DNA of 64,000 nt from Tenrec ecaudatus (GCF_050624435.1 NC_134540.1:27032001-27096000), one strand, 5' to 3'; positions 22,130 to 31,597 are shown, numbered from the stretch's first letter. Numbers and translations are program-made. The notes: a model not told the origin generated them from the letters alone.

Positions 22130-22725
22130 AATAAATGTATATGTAATTACATATAATCTGCATATATAATTTAGATATTGCTATTCAAAATATCTGTTAC
22201 ACACTTAGACAACAAGCAATGACATAGTACTAAATATTGTACATCTTATACTAGCATGACAAAGTAGATCATAGAAATCCAGAAACAATTTTAAGGATAT
22301 ATAATTTATTTATTCCTGTCAAAGCGTATAGTCTTAGAAACTCACAGGGGCAGAAACTCACAGTTTTGGCAAAAAAACAGAATGCCACTTTTGTCCCACA
22401 CACCTTACTCACCTGTCCTCCCTCTGTGTGAATTCTCTTTGTTTTCACAAATGGAGAGGGACATGAAAGGACAGCCATTTGATAGTGTAGAAGAGGTGAA
22501 GAAAAAACGAGAAAAATGCTGTCAGCCAACAAAATGAATGGGTTTGAAAAATGTTTCCAAGATTTAACAAATGTATTAAGCATAATGGAAACTACTTTGA
22601 AAATGATACGGTTCTTTTGTAAAGAAATTTAAATACATAGCTTTGTAAAAGAATTCTGGTTTATTTTGGGTACTCCCTTGCATATTAAAAGATAAATACC
22701 AAAGCTGCATTAAAATTTAATTAAT
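22130..22725. other. Unassigned AT-rich sequence
   Basis: No gene or recognised repeat seen. An open frame of 104 codons on the minus strand (22269-22583) has no domain I recognise. Confidence 0.4.
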
Positions 22726-22729
22726 ATGT

Positions 22730-23230
22730 TGTGTTAGTCTGGGTAAACTAGGGAAACAAAGTCAGAGAAACTCATATGTATAAGAGTTTTATATAAAGAG
22801 CAAGTGTACATTAAGAAACAATCCCAACCCAGTAAGTCCAACATTAGCTCATGTCTGACACTGATCTACAAAATCCTCCTCAATCTCACAAAACACTCGC
22901 AATGATGTCAACTGCAGGAGGAGAGCCAAGTTAGTGAATGTGTAAGTGTCTAAGCACTGGCTTGGGTCCCCACATGGCTGCTCCAGCACCCAGGACTGCA
23001 TCAGAGTAGGTCCATGTGGTTTCCCTCAGGGATGTCTTGCAGGAAGTGAACCTTGCTAGCTGAAACAGGGAACTGGCTAAGGCAGCTTCACCCTGGTCTG
23101 ATTATCAGAAAACAAGAGACTTGAGAACTCAAAGGCTAGACTCACAGAGCCATTGATCTCTCTGCCCTTCAGTTAATCCCACATGTGTTTATGGGCCATG
23201 TTGGCACAATAAACCTTAGCTATCTCATAT
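22730..23230 (+). mobile_element. Unnamed repeat family A, copy 1
   Basis: It starts 'tgtgttagtctgggtaaact' and continues 'cagagaaactcatatgtataa', 'cccaacccagtaagtcca' and 'catgtctgacactgatctac'. It shares this order with copies at 44822, 47651 and, inverted, 49086. The family is about 0.5 kb, and I cannot name it. It is probably a non-autonomous retroelement. Confidence 0.75.
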
Positions 23231-23234
23231 GTAC

Positions 23235-25235
23235 ATGAGGAAGTTTCAATTTTTTTTAGAAAATAGAATTAAAAGGTACTTCCAATGAACTTTTTGAAAT
23301 ATAAAATACTATATATGTGTCATATTGGCAGGTATATAAAATACTTATTTATATTTATTCTGTGAACATAGGAAGTATATTTTTTGAATATGAGTATTAG
23401 TATTGTATAATCTTACTTTTTTGTGCAAAAGAGTGCATATCTATTTTTGATTTATATTTGGCTTATATGAATGAAATCATTCATATACTTAATATATCAG
23501 TTTCTCTGTTTTATTTTCTCTATCTTTATGAATTGAGAGATTCACTATTTTAAAATAAGCTTTTACTTTCTTCTTAAATAGCAAATGTCTGTACAGCCAT
23601 TTAAAATTATATATATGTATATGACCACACAGCTTCATTTTTTAACCCACTTCAATTTAGTATTTCTTACCCTAAGGCTATTAAAGTTTGGCTCCCTTAA
23701 TAAGCATACGCTTATTTGAAAATGTGTCTAGGAAAATTTATTCACTTAATAATCAAAATTGTTTTAAAGAGAAAAAATTTAAATGAGGAGGCTTTTTAGG
23801 AATAGAGATAAAACTATTACTGTTTTAATATATTCAAAAGTTTAGCATTGTATAAAACACATTGAAATATCACAATAATTATATAATCTTAATCCAATGT
23901 ATTTTGTAATTTACTTTCCATTTTAGTGCCAACTGAATGTAAACAGACTGTTTAATCCTTAACATTTCCTCTTGAGAATTTTTCTTGATTTCAGATATGA
24001 TGTGAAAGCTGGATGACTCATTCACTATGATTCACTGCCCTTGAGGAAGGTTGAAAAGAAAAGCTCAAATAGGGAAGATGAATTCCCTATAGCTGCTCAC
24101 AATGTAGCACTTTTAAAAGCTGGAAAATATTTTTCCACACAATTAGCCCAAAATCACATTGTCAGGCATTTGCCTTCAGGTCATTAACTAATACGTTCAC
24201 TAACAACTTGCCCAAAGAGCCTGAGAGAGAAAAAGAGAGAGAGAGAATTTTTTTTGGTCTGAGTCAGAACTGTAAGTAATTTGGAATTAAATTATTCGTA
24301 CTAGAATTCTATCAATAGAGTTCTACTTTTAGTATTTTTGTTGTAACTCTGCAAAGGCATGCACAAAACTGTATTTTCTACTTCGTATTTAATTTATTTT
24401 TCATATCTAAATCCTTTAAAACAAAATAATTCGTTTAGTTATGTCTTCCTTGATTTTCTCTCTTTTTAAGAAATTAGAACAATATGCGTGCTCCTGTTGA
24501 AAGATTCCCATGTCTTAAAATGGTGTTATTTGGACTCTATACAGAAGTATAATTAATATGAAGAATAAAACAGCATTAACTTTATGAAGAAAATTGTATA
24601 AGTTTGAACTTAATCAATGAGCAATCTTTTCAAAAGATAAAGTTTAAAGAAATTAATAACAGATTTGAGTGGTATTCTATAAATCTTCAAATCTTGAGGG
24701 AAACGAATTTTGTTTTCCAAAATTAACTCCTGAATAGTGGCTTACCAACAGTTTGAATAATTATAATCTATCAATATAGGTAGGCTATAGAGCAATTTGG
24801 AAGGCATCCATGCAAATAGCACCATAAGCAGCAAGATAGCAAACTGCTTCTCCTTAAAGTCAAGGTGCGTGACTTGAGATTTTGTGTACCCCCAAATTAC
24901 TGTGGCTTGTAGGAATACAATAAGGAAGCTCTTCACTTAATAAGGGAGCATCCTCTTGGACACCTAGATACCAAAGGTCTTCTAGAGTCATTCCCGGGCG
25001 GCATAACTTCTTCTAACTTGGAAGTTGTGGGAACCTTAAAAGTATGGCTCAACTACATTACAAATCAATCCAAATATGTCAAAGCCTGGTGGCTTGCAGC
25101 TGGCTCAGGCGTGGTGCACCTGTCACCAATGGTGTTTCAGAGACCGCAGGTCCATATTCTAGAGTTGATCAGGAGATGAAACCCCTCTCCCTTTCCTGTT
25201 TCCTTGGGGTATTCACACAAACCACTGACGCTGAC
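23235..25235. other. Unique AT-rich intergenic sequence
   Basis: About 2 kb with no recognised repeat, RNA or gene. A short (GA)n run lies at about 24225-24246. Confidence 0.45.
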
Positions 25236-25432
25236 TGATACTACTATTACTACCACTGCTTTACTACTACTACTACTAACTACTACCACTACTACTACTA
25301 CCCCTACTATTACTAACTACTACTACTTACTTACTACTACTTACTACTACTAATGGAAACTACTGCTACTACTTACTACTACTACTTCTTACTACTAGTA
25401 GTTCTTACTACTACTACTACCTACCACCACTG
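25236..25432. repeat. Interrupted (TAC)n microsatellite
   Basis: A ~200-b array of TAC units with frequent single-base phase slips and CAC/CTAC variants. It looks like an old, decaying trinucleotide array. Confidence 0.9.
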
Positions 25433-25434
25433 AT

Positions 25435-25775
25435 ACCTAAAGGAATGATGGCCACAAGCAGTGAGTCCTCATTTCCTGGCAGTGAGATGGAGCGATGGAT
25501 TACACTAGGAACTTGGCTTGCTTCTCTTTCTGAGAGTGCTATCAGCCTTTTGGAAGCTTCCAGATGCAGCCTGTAGAAGTCTAACTCAGGGCGCTCATTT
25601 GGCTTCCTGGGTTGTCACTGAAAAGCTGCTGCTCACTGAGACACAGATCTGCATATCTGTTTGTATCCCCATACTGCTTTTATTATAGTATTTGTTATGA
25701 ATTGAATTGTGTCTACAAAATCTAAGGTTGTAAATTGTAACACCTACTCATGGGAATGAAAGAACTGTTGTGATA
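25435..25775. other. Unassigned sequence
   Basis: No gene or recognised repeat seen. The segment at about 25690-25770 with 'attgaattgtgtctacaaaat' resembles an old mammalian repeat end but cannot be placed. Confidence 0.35.
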
Positions 25776-25777
25776 AC

Positions 25778-25812
25778 CAACAGCGGTGTCGGTAATTAGA
25801 AACCACTAGCCG

Positions 25813-25908
<96 letters not shown>

Positions 25909-25990
25909 CATTCTATTCCCATAATAATTTACCACCTTAAAAACCCACAAGGGCAGTTCTACTCTGTTTTAGGATGTCTCTCTGAATCAT
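25778..25990 (+). mobile_element. AfroSINE interrupted by a (GA)n expansion, 3' end missing
   Basis: Plus-strand copy. 'aaccactagccgctcagagag' (25800-25820) leads into the (GA)n array. The SINE body then resumes: 'cattctattcccataa', 'aaaaacccacaagggcagttctactctg'. It stops at 'ctctctgaatca' where the retroviral element begins. A SINE 3' piece in the same orientation lies on the far side of the provirus at 31538. Confidence 0.75.
25817..25910. repeat. (GA)n microsatellite
   Basis: About 45 GA units with one 'aaa' interruption. It sits where the SINE consensus has 'gagagaaaga', so it probably grew from that motif. Confidence 0.95.
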
Positions 25991-26605
25991 CATGGGTATA
26001 GCTGAGCACTTAGCCATTACAAGCATCTCCTTCCCATGCTTCTTGCTCATGGATTCTTCGCACCTCCATACCTTCCTGTGCTTGCAAAGACCTCTCTTGC
26101 ACGTCAGAGGTGACATCAACCCTGCTTCGTTCAAACTTGCCAATCAGGATCACATACAATGCCCATCCAACCCAAGTCGCTTGTCTCTACCCTGTGGGTT
26201 TATGTCCTCATGCCCCTCCTTGTGTCTAGTCTTCTTTCTCCCTCGATTCTGGAGAAGATCAGCAGCTTGTGCTTACCCCTGCAGCCTGTTTCTTGATACC
26301 TGTATTTCTGCTGCTCTCTTTTTCTATCCTTTGGTGCTGGAACCAAAAATGAGCCACCCAGGGACCACAGAGAAAGTCTCTTCGGTGGGTAGCCTCCCGG
26401 CCTGCCTGCCCTCTGGAGCCTGCTGAAGCTGCTCTCTCCAGGGAAGTTCTCTCCATTTGCTGGGACAGACCCTGCATCCAAACACCAGTGGGTTCTGGGT
26501 GAGTGCTGATTTGGGTTCCTTTCTCTGGAGTCTTCCACTTGTCTCTTTCAGTAAGATCCAAGTTCTGAAGATCTGGTACCAGGTCGGAGGACTCTAAGCC
26601 TTGGG
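25991..26605 (+). repeat. 5' LTR (probable)
   Basis: 'cattacaagcatctcc' near 26013, 'aaacttgccaatcaggat', 'ttctggagaagatcagcag' and 'cttgatacctg' recur in the same order at 31224-31512 with clear divergence, as expected for LTRs of an old provirus. The left edge coincides with the SINE junction, and the right edge is set by the primer-binding-site candidate. The 3' LTR has no counterpart for the last ~270 b of this block. Confidence 0.7.
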
Positions 26606-26629
26606 GGCTTGGGGGCACTCATCAGGGGA
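26602..26629 (+). promoter_or_regulatory. Candidate retroviral primer-binding site, tRNA-Pro-like
   Basis: 'ttgggggcttgggggcactc' followed by 'atcagggga' resembles a proline-tRNA primer-binding site of the class I type, with a small insertion or duplication of 'tgggggc'. Its place just after the LTR fits. The duplication leaves two possible registers, 26602 and 26610. Confidence 0.45.
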
Positions 26630-26768
26630 TACATTCCTGACCAGCTGCACCACTTCTACTCTGGAGTCTAACGGAATCTTAGGGGATGCTTGTTGGCTGG
26701 CACCTGTTCTTCTCCCAGGGAACTCAAACTTCACTCACTAGCTCCCCCACCCTCCCCAAACACCAACA

Positions 26769-27545
26769 TGGGAAGCACTCAATGTAAGATGCCCTAAAAT
26801 TCACCCTCTGGCGTGCCTACTCTTAAATCTTAACTCTTTACTTAGTTTTTAAGCCAAAACGCCTAACCCTACTATGGAATGAGGTCTGGCCTGGATACAA
26901 ATTGGACAATAACTCAAGATGGCATAGAATGGCACTATTGATTCTAAAATCCTCTGGGAGCTTGAATGTTTCTGTCAGTGTAATGGCAAATATTTGGAAA
27001 TTCCCTATGTGCAAGCATTCTTCTTCCTCCACTCTCACCCAACACGGTACCATTTCCCAATTCCTGCTGATCCAGGAAAACCTCTCTCCCTGACAATGAA
27101 TTCCCCTTTGATCCTCCCGACCATGCCTCTCTGCCCAAAGTCCTGTCTGCCTCCCATTCCCCTTCTCTGTCTGCTCTGGCTTTCTCTTCTCCTCCCTACT
27201 ATCTTCCTCCTGCCACATCTTTAACCCCTTGGATGCCTTCAGCCTCTTCTGTCCCACTGTCCTCTAATCTGCCATCTTCTTCATTGTCTTCTCCCTCTTC
27301 TGATCCACGAATTTCTGATCCCCCATCTTCCCCAAATCCCTGCCCCCTTCATCTTTGTCACCATCTTTCCGCCAACCTGGGCCATCTTCTGTGCCTCTGA
27401 CCCCGCCCCTCTACTGTCATTATCTCCACCCTACACCTGTTCACGCTCAGCCTTTCTCTGCTCATAAGCCTCTTCTATATACCTGAAGATTCCACCTCCA
27501 GACCCTGCCCTGCTTCTCCCTGTCTGTGAGGTGGCAGGGTTGAGA
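26769..27545 (+). pseudogene. gag: gag remnant: matrix and proline-rich linker
   Basis: This is the first part of the retroviral structural polyprotein gene, which would assemble particles at the membrane. A possible start, 'atgggaagcactcaa', lies at 26769 and meets a stop within ten codons. The matrix domain is recognisable over about 26890-27050 in broken frames. A tryptophan-containing segment is followed by the run I-P-Y-V-Q-A-F-F (about 26997-27020), a hallmark of class I ERV matrix proteins. From about 27060 to 27540 the sequence is C/T-rich and encodes a low-complexity P/S/L-rich linker like that between matrix and capsid. Several stops and at least two frameshifts are present. A 139-codon minus-strand frame over this region is only its shadow. 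Confidence 0.7.
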
Positions 27546-27549
27546 GGAT

Positions 27550-28225
27550 TAGTTAATGCATATATCCTGTTTCCTCATTCTGACTTCTCTCCTCTCAAGA
27601 AACATCTGGGAACCTAGTCCTTACCCAGACACTTATATTAAAGAATTCAAATATCTCACTACGTCTTACAACCTTACTTGGCATGATATTTATTATTCAT
27701 ACAACTACTTTACCCCCGAAGACAGGGACAGCGGCTGAGCCGAGCAGTGATGAGATTCAGGCCCAGGAGGAGAACAGAGCGGTGGGCTCCGATGCAGCTC
27801 CCAAGGAGACCCTGACAGGAGTAATCAACTCAGGCAGAGGGACTGCACTCTCTGAGACGACATGGATATGCATATTGTTGAGGGCTTAAAAAAGCAGCCA
27901 ATTATGACAAGGTAAGAGAAATCTTTCAGAACCCCAAAGACACTCCTGCCCAGATTACATCTCACCTCTCTGAGGCTTTCCATAACTTCGCCAGGGTTGT
28001 TCCCTGAAGGCAGCTGACACCACTTTACCTCACTCACACTTTATCTCACCGTTAGTTTCCGACCTTAAGAAGAAGTTTAGAAAGCTTGAGGATTGGCCTC
28101 AAACTCCATAATGAGACCTCCTCAATGTGGCCTTTATGGTTTTCTGTAATAGGAAGGAACAGGCAAAATTAAATAAACTAGAAAGAGACAATGCCAACTA
28201 TCAGATGCTGACCAATGCCTGAAGG
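27550..28225 (+). pseudogene. gag: gag remnant: capsid
   Basis: This is the capsid (shell protein) region. The N-terminal domain keeps the segment T-W-H-D-I-Y-Y and F-T-P-E-D-R (about 27675-27725). The C-terminal domain keeps the segment around Q-N-P-K-D-T-P-A-Q (about 27930-27957). The block K-L-E-D-W-P-Q-T-P followed by D-L-L-N-V-A-F (about 28078-28134) is the major-homology-distal region typical of gammaretrovirus-like capsids. Between these, frames shift at least twice and stops occur (for example a double stop just before D-L-L-N). About 75 codons remain open at 27556-27738 and 27683-27889. It cannot produce capsid. Confidence 0.8.
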
Positions 28226-28240
28226 TAAGCCACCGGACCC

Positions 28241-28350
28241 TGCTACAGATGTTCCCAAACAGAACAGTGGCCATGCCAATGCCCCAGTCCGCATCCCCCA
28301 CTGAAGCCTTGCCCACACTTCAAGCAAGGAGGACGCTGGGAGTTGATTGT
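28241..28350 (+). pseudogene. gag: gag remnant: nucleocapsid with two decayed zinc knuckles
   Basis: This is the RNA-binding nucleocapsid segment. The first CCHC knuckle keeps three cysteines (C-Y-R-C ... C), but its histidine is glutamine. The second, after a P-rich linker, keeps its first cysteine and the tryptophan. It has F and R at the second cysteine and the histidine, and a one-base shift moves its last cysteine out of frame. Two knuckles are found in some class I ERV lineages as well as in betaretroviruses. Confidence 0.7.
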
Positions 28351-28454
28351 CCTCTCCACCAGAGTGGCAGGGGCCGTCTCTTCCATAACACTTCCAGAAC
28401 TTCTGGCTCAAGATGCTTCCTTGCCAAGGCTTCTAGAAGACTGACAATGGCCAG

Positions 28455-28980
28455 GATCAATGGTCCCCATTGAGATCACCCATTTCAAGTCCAGGGTGAC
28501 AATCATTGTCTCAGGTAAACCTCATTTGTTCTTTTTAGACACGCACGGGGGCCACTTATTCAACACTAACCAAATATTCAGGAAACACTTCTTCAGCACC
28601 CACCACTGTTGTCGGAAGCTCAGGTGTAGTCTCACAACCCTCGTTACACAAACACTGTATAAAGCGTAATTCTCCCACCCGATTCTGGGCATCCCAAAAT
28701 GCCCAGCCCCCTACTGGGCAGAGATATTCTTACTCAATTGAAAACAATAATAACTTTTCACTTGCCAGGGGCTTCTTTGCATCCAAACTTGTTGCTTTTC
28801 TTACAAGCCACACCAGACACTTTTCGTGCCTCCATCCCCTCACCCCCAAATAACTTTTGTGTGTTGACATCTCCCACAAACTACTTTCCATTACCCCGTG
28901 CTCTAGGTAACCCACGCATTTGTATGTCATCCATCCTTCTGGTGGTAGGCCTCACCAACCCATTGACATCTGATTAAAAG
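28455..28980 (+). pseudogene. pro: pro remnant: retroviral aspartic protease
   Basis: This is the protease that would cleave Gag and Pol. The N-terminal strand P-I-E-I-T-H leads to the active-site loop at 28538, where the catalytic D-T-G is D-T-H-G-G. The glycine is displaced, so the site is dead even apart from later breaks. The frame is lost after about 28665. It returns at 28699 with S-P-L-L-G-R-D-I-L, the conserved protease C-terminal motif of class I ERVs. The ~80 codons following (to 28977) are open but I cannot align them to reverse transcriptase. The absence of R-T landmarks here marks the pol deletion. Confidence 0.75.
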
Positions 28981-29160
28981 ACCCCCCAAAGTTTCCCAAT
29001 GTTCCTCAATGACCTATAGCTCTCTGACACCTAACGGGCCTTAAACCCATCATATAGGTAAAACTGATGAAGCATAGAAAACAGACATTTTCTACAAACG
29101 CTGGGGGACTAATGACCTCTAGAATATGTTTCTAGCAATGATTGCAGTTATATTTGGATA
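28981..29160 (+). other. Junction region where pol should lie
   Basis: Between the protease tail and the envelope-like sequence, only about 180 b separate what should be ~3 kb of reverse transcriptase, RNase H and integrase. No motif of any of these is visible in any frame. Confidence 0.5.
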
Positions 29161-30190
29161 ATTATGCTTATTTGGCTTATGTTCCCATCTGCCCCTACTA
29201 CAGATTGTAGACACGACTCAAACTGGCCCTGTCATATTTGTGAATGATGCTGTGTGGACTCCAGGCCCTTGGGGAAAGGGGATAGCCATGTGCCTTGAGG
29301 AAGAAGGCAAAAGATTTAATTTCATATTAAGCTTTGGGGTGTGTTACCTTTATGTGTGGGTACCAGCCCTAGCTGTCTATCTATTAACCCATAAGCTTGT
29401 AAGAGCTAGCTTACGTTTAACAATACTGACCATGGTTTCAACATGATAATAGAAGATACATTTACAGAACATGACAACTTCATTACTTTAGAGGGAAGAA
29501 GACGTGTGGAAACCTGTAAAATCATGGCGTATCAGCATTTTGAAGCCACTAGACTCAAGTGGCTCAAATGTCAGGGGCCACACGGAAAAGCTTTAAGAAA
29601 TGACACTGTCATGACACTTGAGTGGAAAATTTCTAACAGATTTCTCTGAAGAATCTGATTTTGCATCATATGACTATATCAGTAATTGCAAACAACGTGA
29701 ATCCCCGAATAGTATTGTTGCCACTGGGTCACAATAGATGGCGTGGGCTGAGGGAGGCCTTGCACCTCCTTGTCCTCAGTGGTTAAAACCCAAAACGGGA
29801 CCTGAGCAGTGGGACCTATGGAAAATACTTCTTGCCACCAAACCTTTTATAGGATACACAGGAAACCTTACTGATACCGATCAGTCTGGTTCTATAGCAA
29901 CCATAAACAAGATGTGGTGCGTAGCTCCCTGTGTAAAGATACCTCATACATTCGCTGTTTGAAACAACATAATAAATGAGACTATGTTCATTGCCACGTG
30001 ACCTCATTGTAGACTGCATACTTTCCTTAACCGCACTCTCCTCATAAACCTCTCTGAAGGCAGTGTCCTCATCTTAAAGAGGCAGCTGGGAGTGTGGGTC
30101 CTGATTCAGATGAATGGCAGGCAGGAAAGCATCCTTAGTGTTGCAGATAATGTTGGAGATCTTAAAGAGACCTCGTTGATTCGTAGGTCT
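29160..30190 (+). pseudogene. env: env remnant: surface subunit (probable)
   Basis: This region would encode the receptor-binding surface protein. It has several partly open frames (29240-29446, 29443-29649, 29738-29962) with scattered tryptophans, cysteines and N-glycosylation sites, as in a secreted glycoprotein. Examples are a W-W/C-rich segment about 29225-29270 and N-L-T about 29860. Stops and frameshifts are frequent. The assignment rests mostly on position immediately before the transmembrane subunit. Surface proteins diverge fast, and I cannot place it within a genus from sequence alone. Confidence 0.55.
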
Positions 30191-30194
30191 GCTC

Positions 30195-30780
30195 TTTGCA
30201 GCTCAGTCCAGTGGTGATTGGACTCACAGCGATTGCCACCACTGCTGCTGTGTCAGGAGCAGCACTGTAGGAATCTATCAAAATTGAGCATTTTGCTCAA
30301 AAGTGGCAATTGGTTTCACATCAATTATGGGCCATGCAGGCCAAAATAGAAGATAATTTAGAAGGAAAAGTGGCTGAATTGCAACAAACCATCAATTGAT
30401 GTTAAATTGTGATTGGAATATTACTGATGTTTGTGTTACTCCTTATCCATATAATGCAACCATGCATGACTGGGCTTTAATTAGAAATCATTTGCAGGAA
30501 TTTAAGGGAAATTTTTCTTTAGATGTAGTTCAGCTGAAATTAGAAATTTTCAATACATTTAAGGATGGGTTAAAATCATCCCCTAGCTCTTATGTAATTA
30601 AGCAATTTGTAGATGGCTTGGAGGGACTTAACCCATGTGCCTGGGTTCAAAGTATTGCACATTGTGTTCGTTCTAGCCAAACTGTATTACTCTCAGCCAT
30701 AATATTTGCCCTTACCATCCATGCTGCTTCTATAGAAAGCTAAGGTGTATTTAAAAAGGTCATTTAGCCTCAGCAGCTCT
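30195..30780 (+). pseudogene. env: env remnant: transmembrane subunit, betaretrovirus-like
   Basis: This is the membrane-fusion subunit. A hydrophobic alanine/threonine-rich fusion-peptide-like stretch (about 30214-30270) ends in a stop. It is followed by a helical heptad region (about 30275-30390) and a break. A clean 115-codon frame (30396-30743) then runs: C-D-W-N-I-T, a second cysteine seven residues later, H-D-W-A-L-I-R-N-H-L-Q, L-D-V-V-Q-L-K-L-E-I-F, and G-L-N-P-C-A-W-V-Q-S-I before a hydrophobic membrane span. The two spaced cysteines, the absence of a C-X6-C-C motif, and the N-P-x-x-W-V strand before the membrane are features of betaretrovirus (HML/MMTV-type) envelopes, not of gammaretroviral ones. 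At least two stops or frameshifts separate the pieces. Confidence 0.8.
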
Positions 30781-30790
30781 TTTGAAAATT

Positions 30791-30813
30791 ATGCATAAAA
30801 CAAAATAGAGGAA
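30791..30813 (+). promoter_or_regulatory. Candidate polypurine tract
   Basis: 'aaaacaaaatagaggaa' directly precedes 'tgtgggaaactg', a plausible start of U3. It is an imperfect tract. An alternative purine run, 'aaaaggcagaag', lies at 31181-31192, just before the segment that matches the 5' LTR. Confidence 0.4.
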
Positions 30814-31537
30814 TGTGGGAAACTGAGGCTCAGGTCCAACCCTGACTAAAGCAGTTGGGAGACAGGACCCATATGGGAAAAACATCTTTGGCTCCTGGAA
30901 GTCTTGGGTCCCATGACTTCTGTCACTCCTGGGACCTCTTAGATAACTATGCATAACTCTGTGTTTTGGATCTTGTCTGTTCCACTGCTTCCAAAATTTT
31001 TGCAGGAGTGCTTGCACACCTTCACAACTCAAACCCACGTAGAGCTGTATGTGTCTTGGATCCAACCTCTAAAGTGCTCACTGGACCTAGCCTCGACAGG
31101 ACAGTTATAGGTTTTCTCAGTCCCTATTCAGCAGAGGCAGCTACAGAAAACGAGACTTTTGGCCGTATTCCTTATTATCAAAAGGCAGAAGTAATGGATC
31201 CAGCTGAAGATAAAGCAGCATCTCGTCATTACAAGCATCTCCTTTCCATTCTTCTTGTTCATGAATTCTCTAACCCATCCCTTCCCGCATGCAAATGACC
31301 TTCTGTTTATATCAGAGGCTATGTCACCCCTGCTTCATTCAAACTTGCCAATCAGGACAATACATGATGCTTTCCAAACCAAATTCAGCAGTCTCCACCC
31401 CCAAAGTTTATCTACTCACGCCACCCTGGTGTCAAGGCCTCCCCATTCTCCCTACACTCTGGAGACGATCAGCAGGGTGTGCTTCCTGAATAGCCTCTAC
31501 CTTGATACCCATACTCCACCTGCTCCCGTTTCCTATC
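30814..31537 (+). repeat. 3' LTR (right part matched, left boundary uncertain)
   Basis: The part from about 31195 to 31512 aligns by eye with 26000-26330 of the 5' LTR. The part from 30814 to 31195 begins 'tgtgggaaactg', like a U3 start, but has no counterpart in the 5' LTR. Either the 5' LTR lost its first ~380 b, or the 3' LTR really starts near 31193. The right end stops in mid-LTR where AfroSINE sequence begins. Confidence 0.55.
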
Positions 31538-31585
31538 AAGTCAGAATCTACTTGATGGCAGTGAGTTTAGTTTGTAATTGGATAA
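31538..31585 (+). mobile_element. AfroSINE 3' end fragment
   Basis: 'gtcagaatctacttgatggcagtgagtttag', the SINE tail only. It continues in consensus order from where the SINE left of the provirus breaks off, with about six bases of overlap (gaatca / gtcaga). Confidence 0.75.
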
Positions 31586-31597
31586 ATCCATGGAAAT

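Larger units (their letters stand above)
25991..31537 (+). mobile_element. Decayed endogenous retrovirus, gamma-like gag-pro with beta-like env
   Basis: A ~5.5 kb provirus remnant on the plus strand. Homologous LTR segments (about 25991-26340 and 31195-31537) bracket gag (matrix, capsid and nucleocapsid pieces), protease, and an envelope remnant in normal retroviral order. Reverse transcriptase, RNase H and integrase are absent. Stops and frameshifts break every gene. Gag and protease resemble class I (gammaretrovirus-like) elements, while the transmembrane envelope resembles class II betaretrovirus (HML/MMTV-like) envelopes. Either an ancient recombinant virus or a later fusion of two proviruses would explain this. 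The LTR match makes one unit more likely. It lies between two AfroSINE pieces. Confidence 0.8.

Noticed and set aside
25236-25432. CRISPR-like regular repeat array
   Set aside because: Units are three bases long with no spacers; this is a microsatellite in a mammalian genome.
25744-25950. Serine/leucine repeat frame on the minus strand
   Set aside because: It is a translation of the (GA)n microsatellite.
26838-27257. 139-codon open frame on the minus strand
   Set aside because: It is the antisense shadow of the retroviral gag linker region on the plus strand.
26769-28980. A functional domesticated gag gene
   Set aside because: Stops occur within ten codons of the likely start and repeatedly afterwards, the protease active site is altered, and the zinc knuckles have lost key residues.
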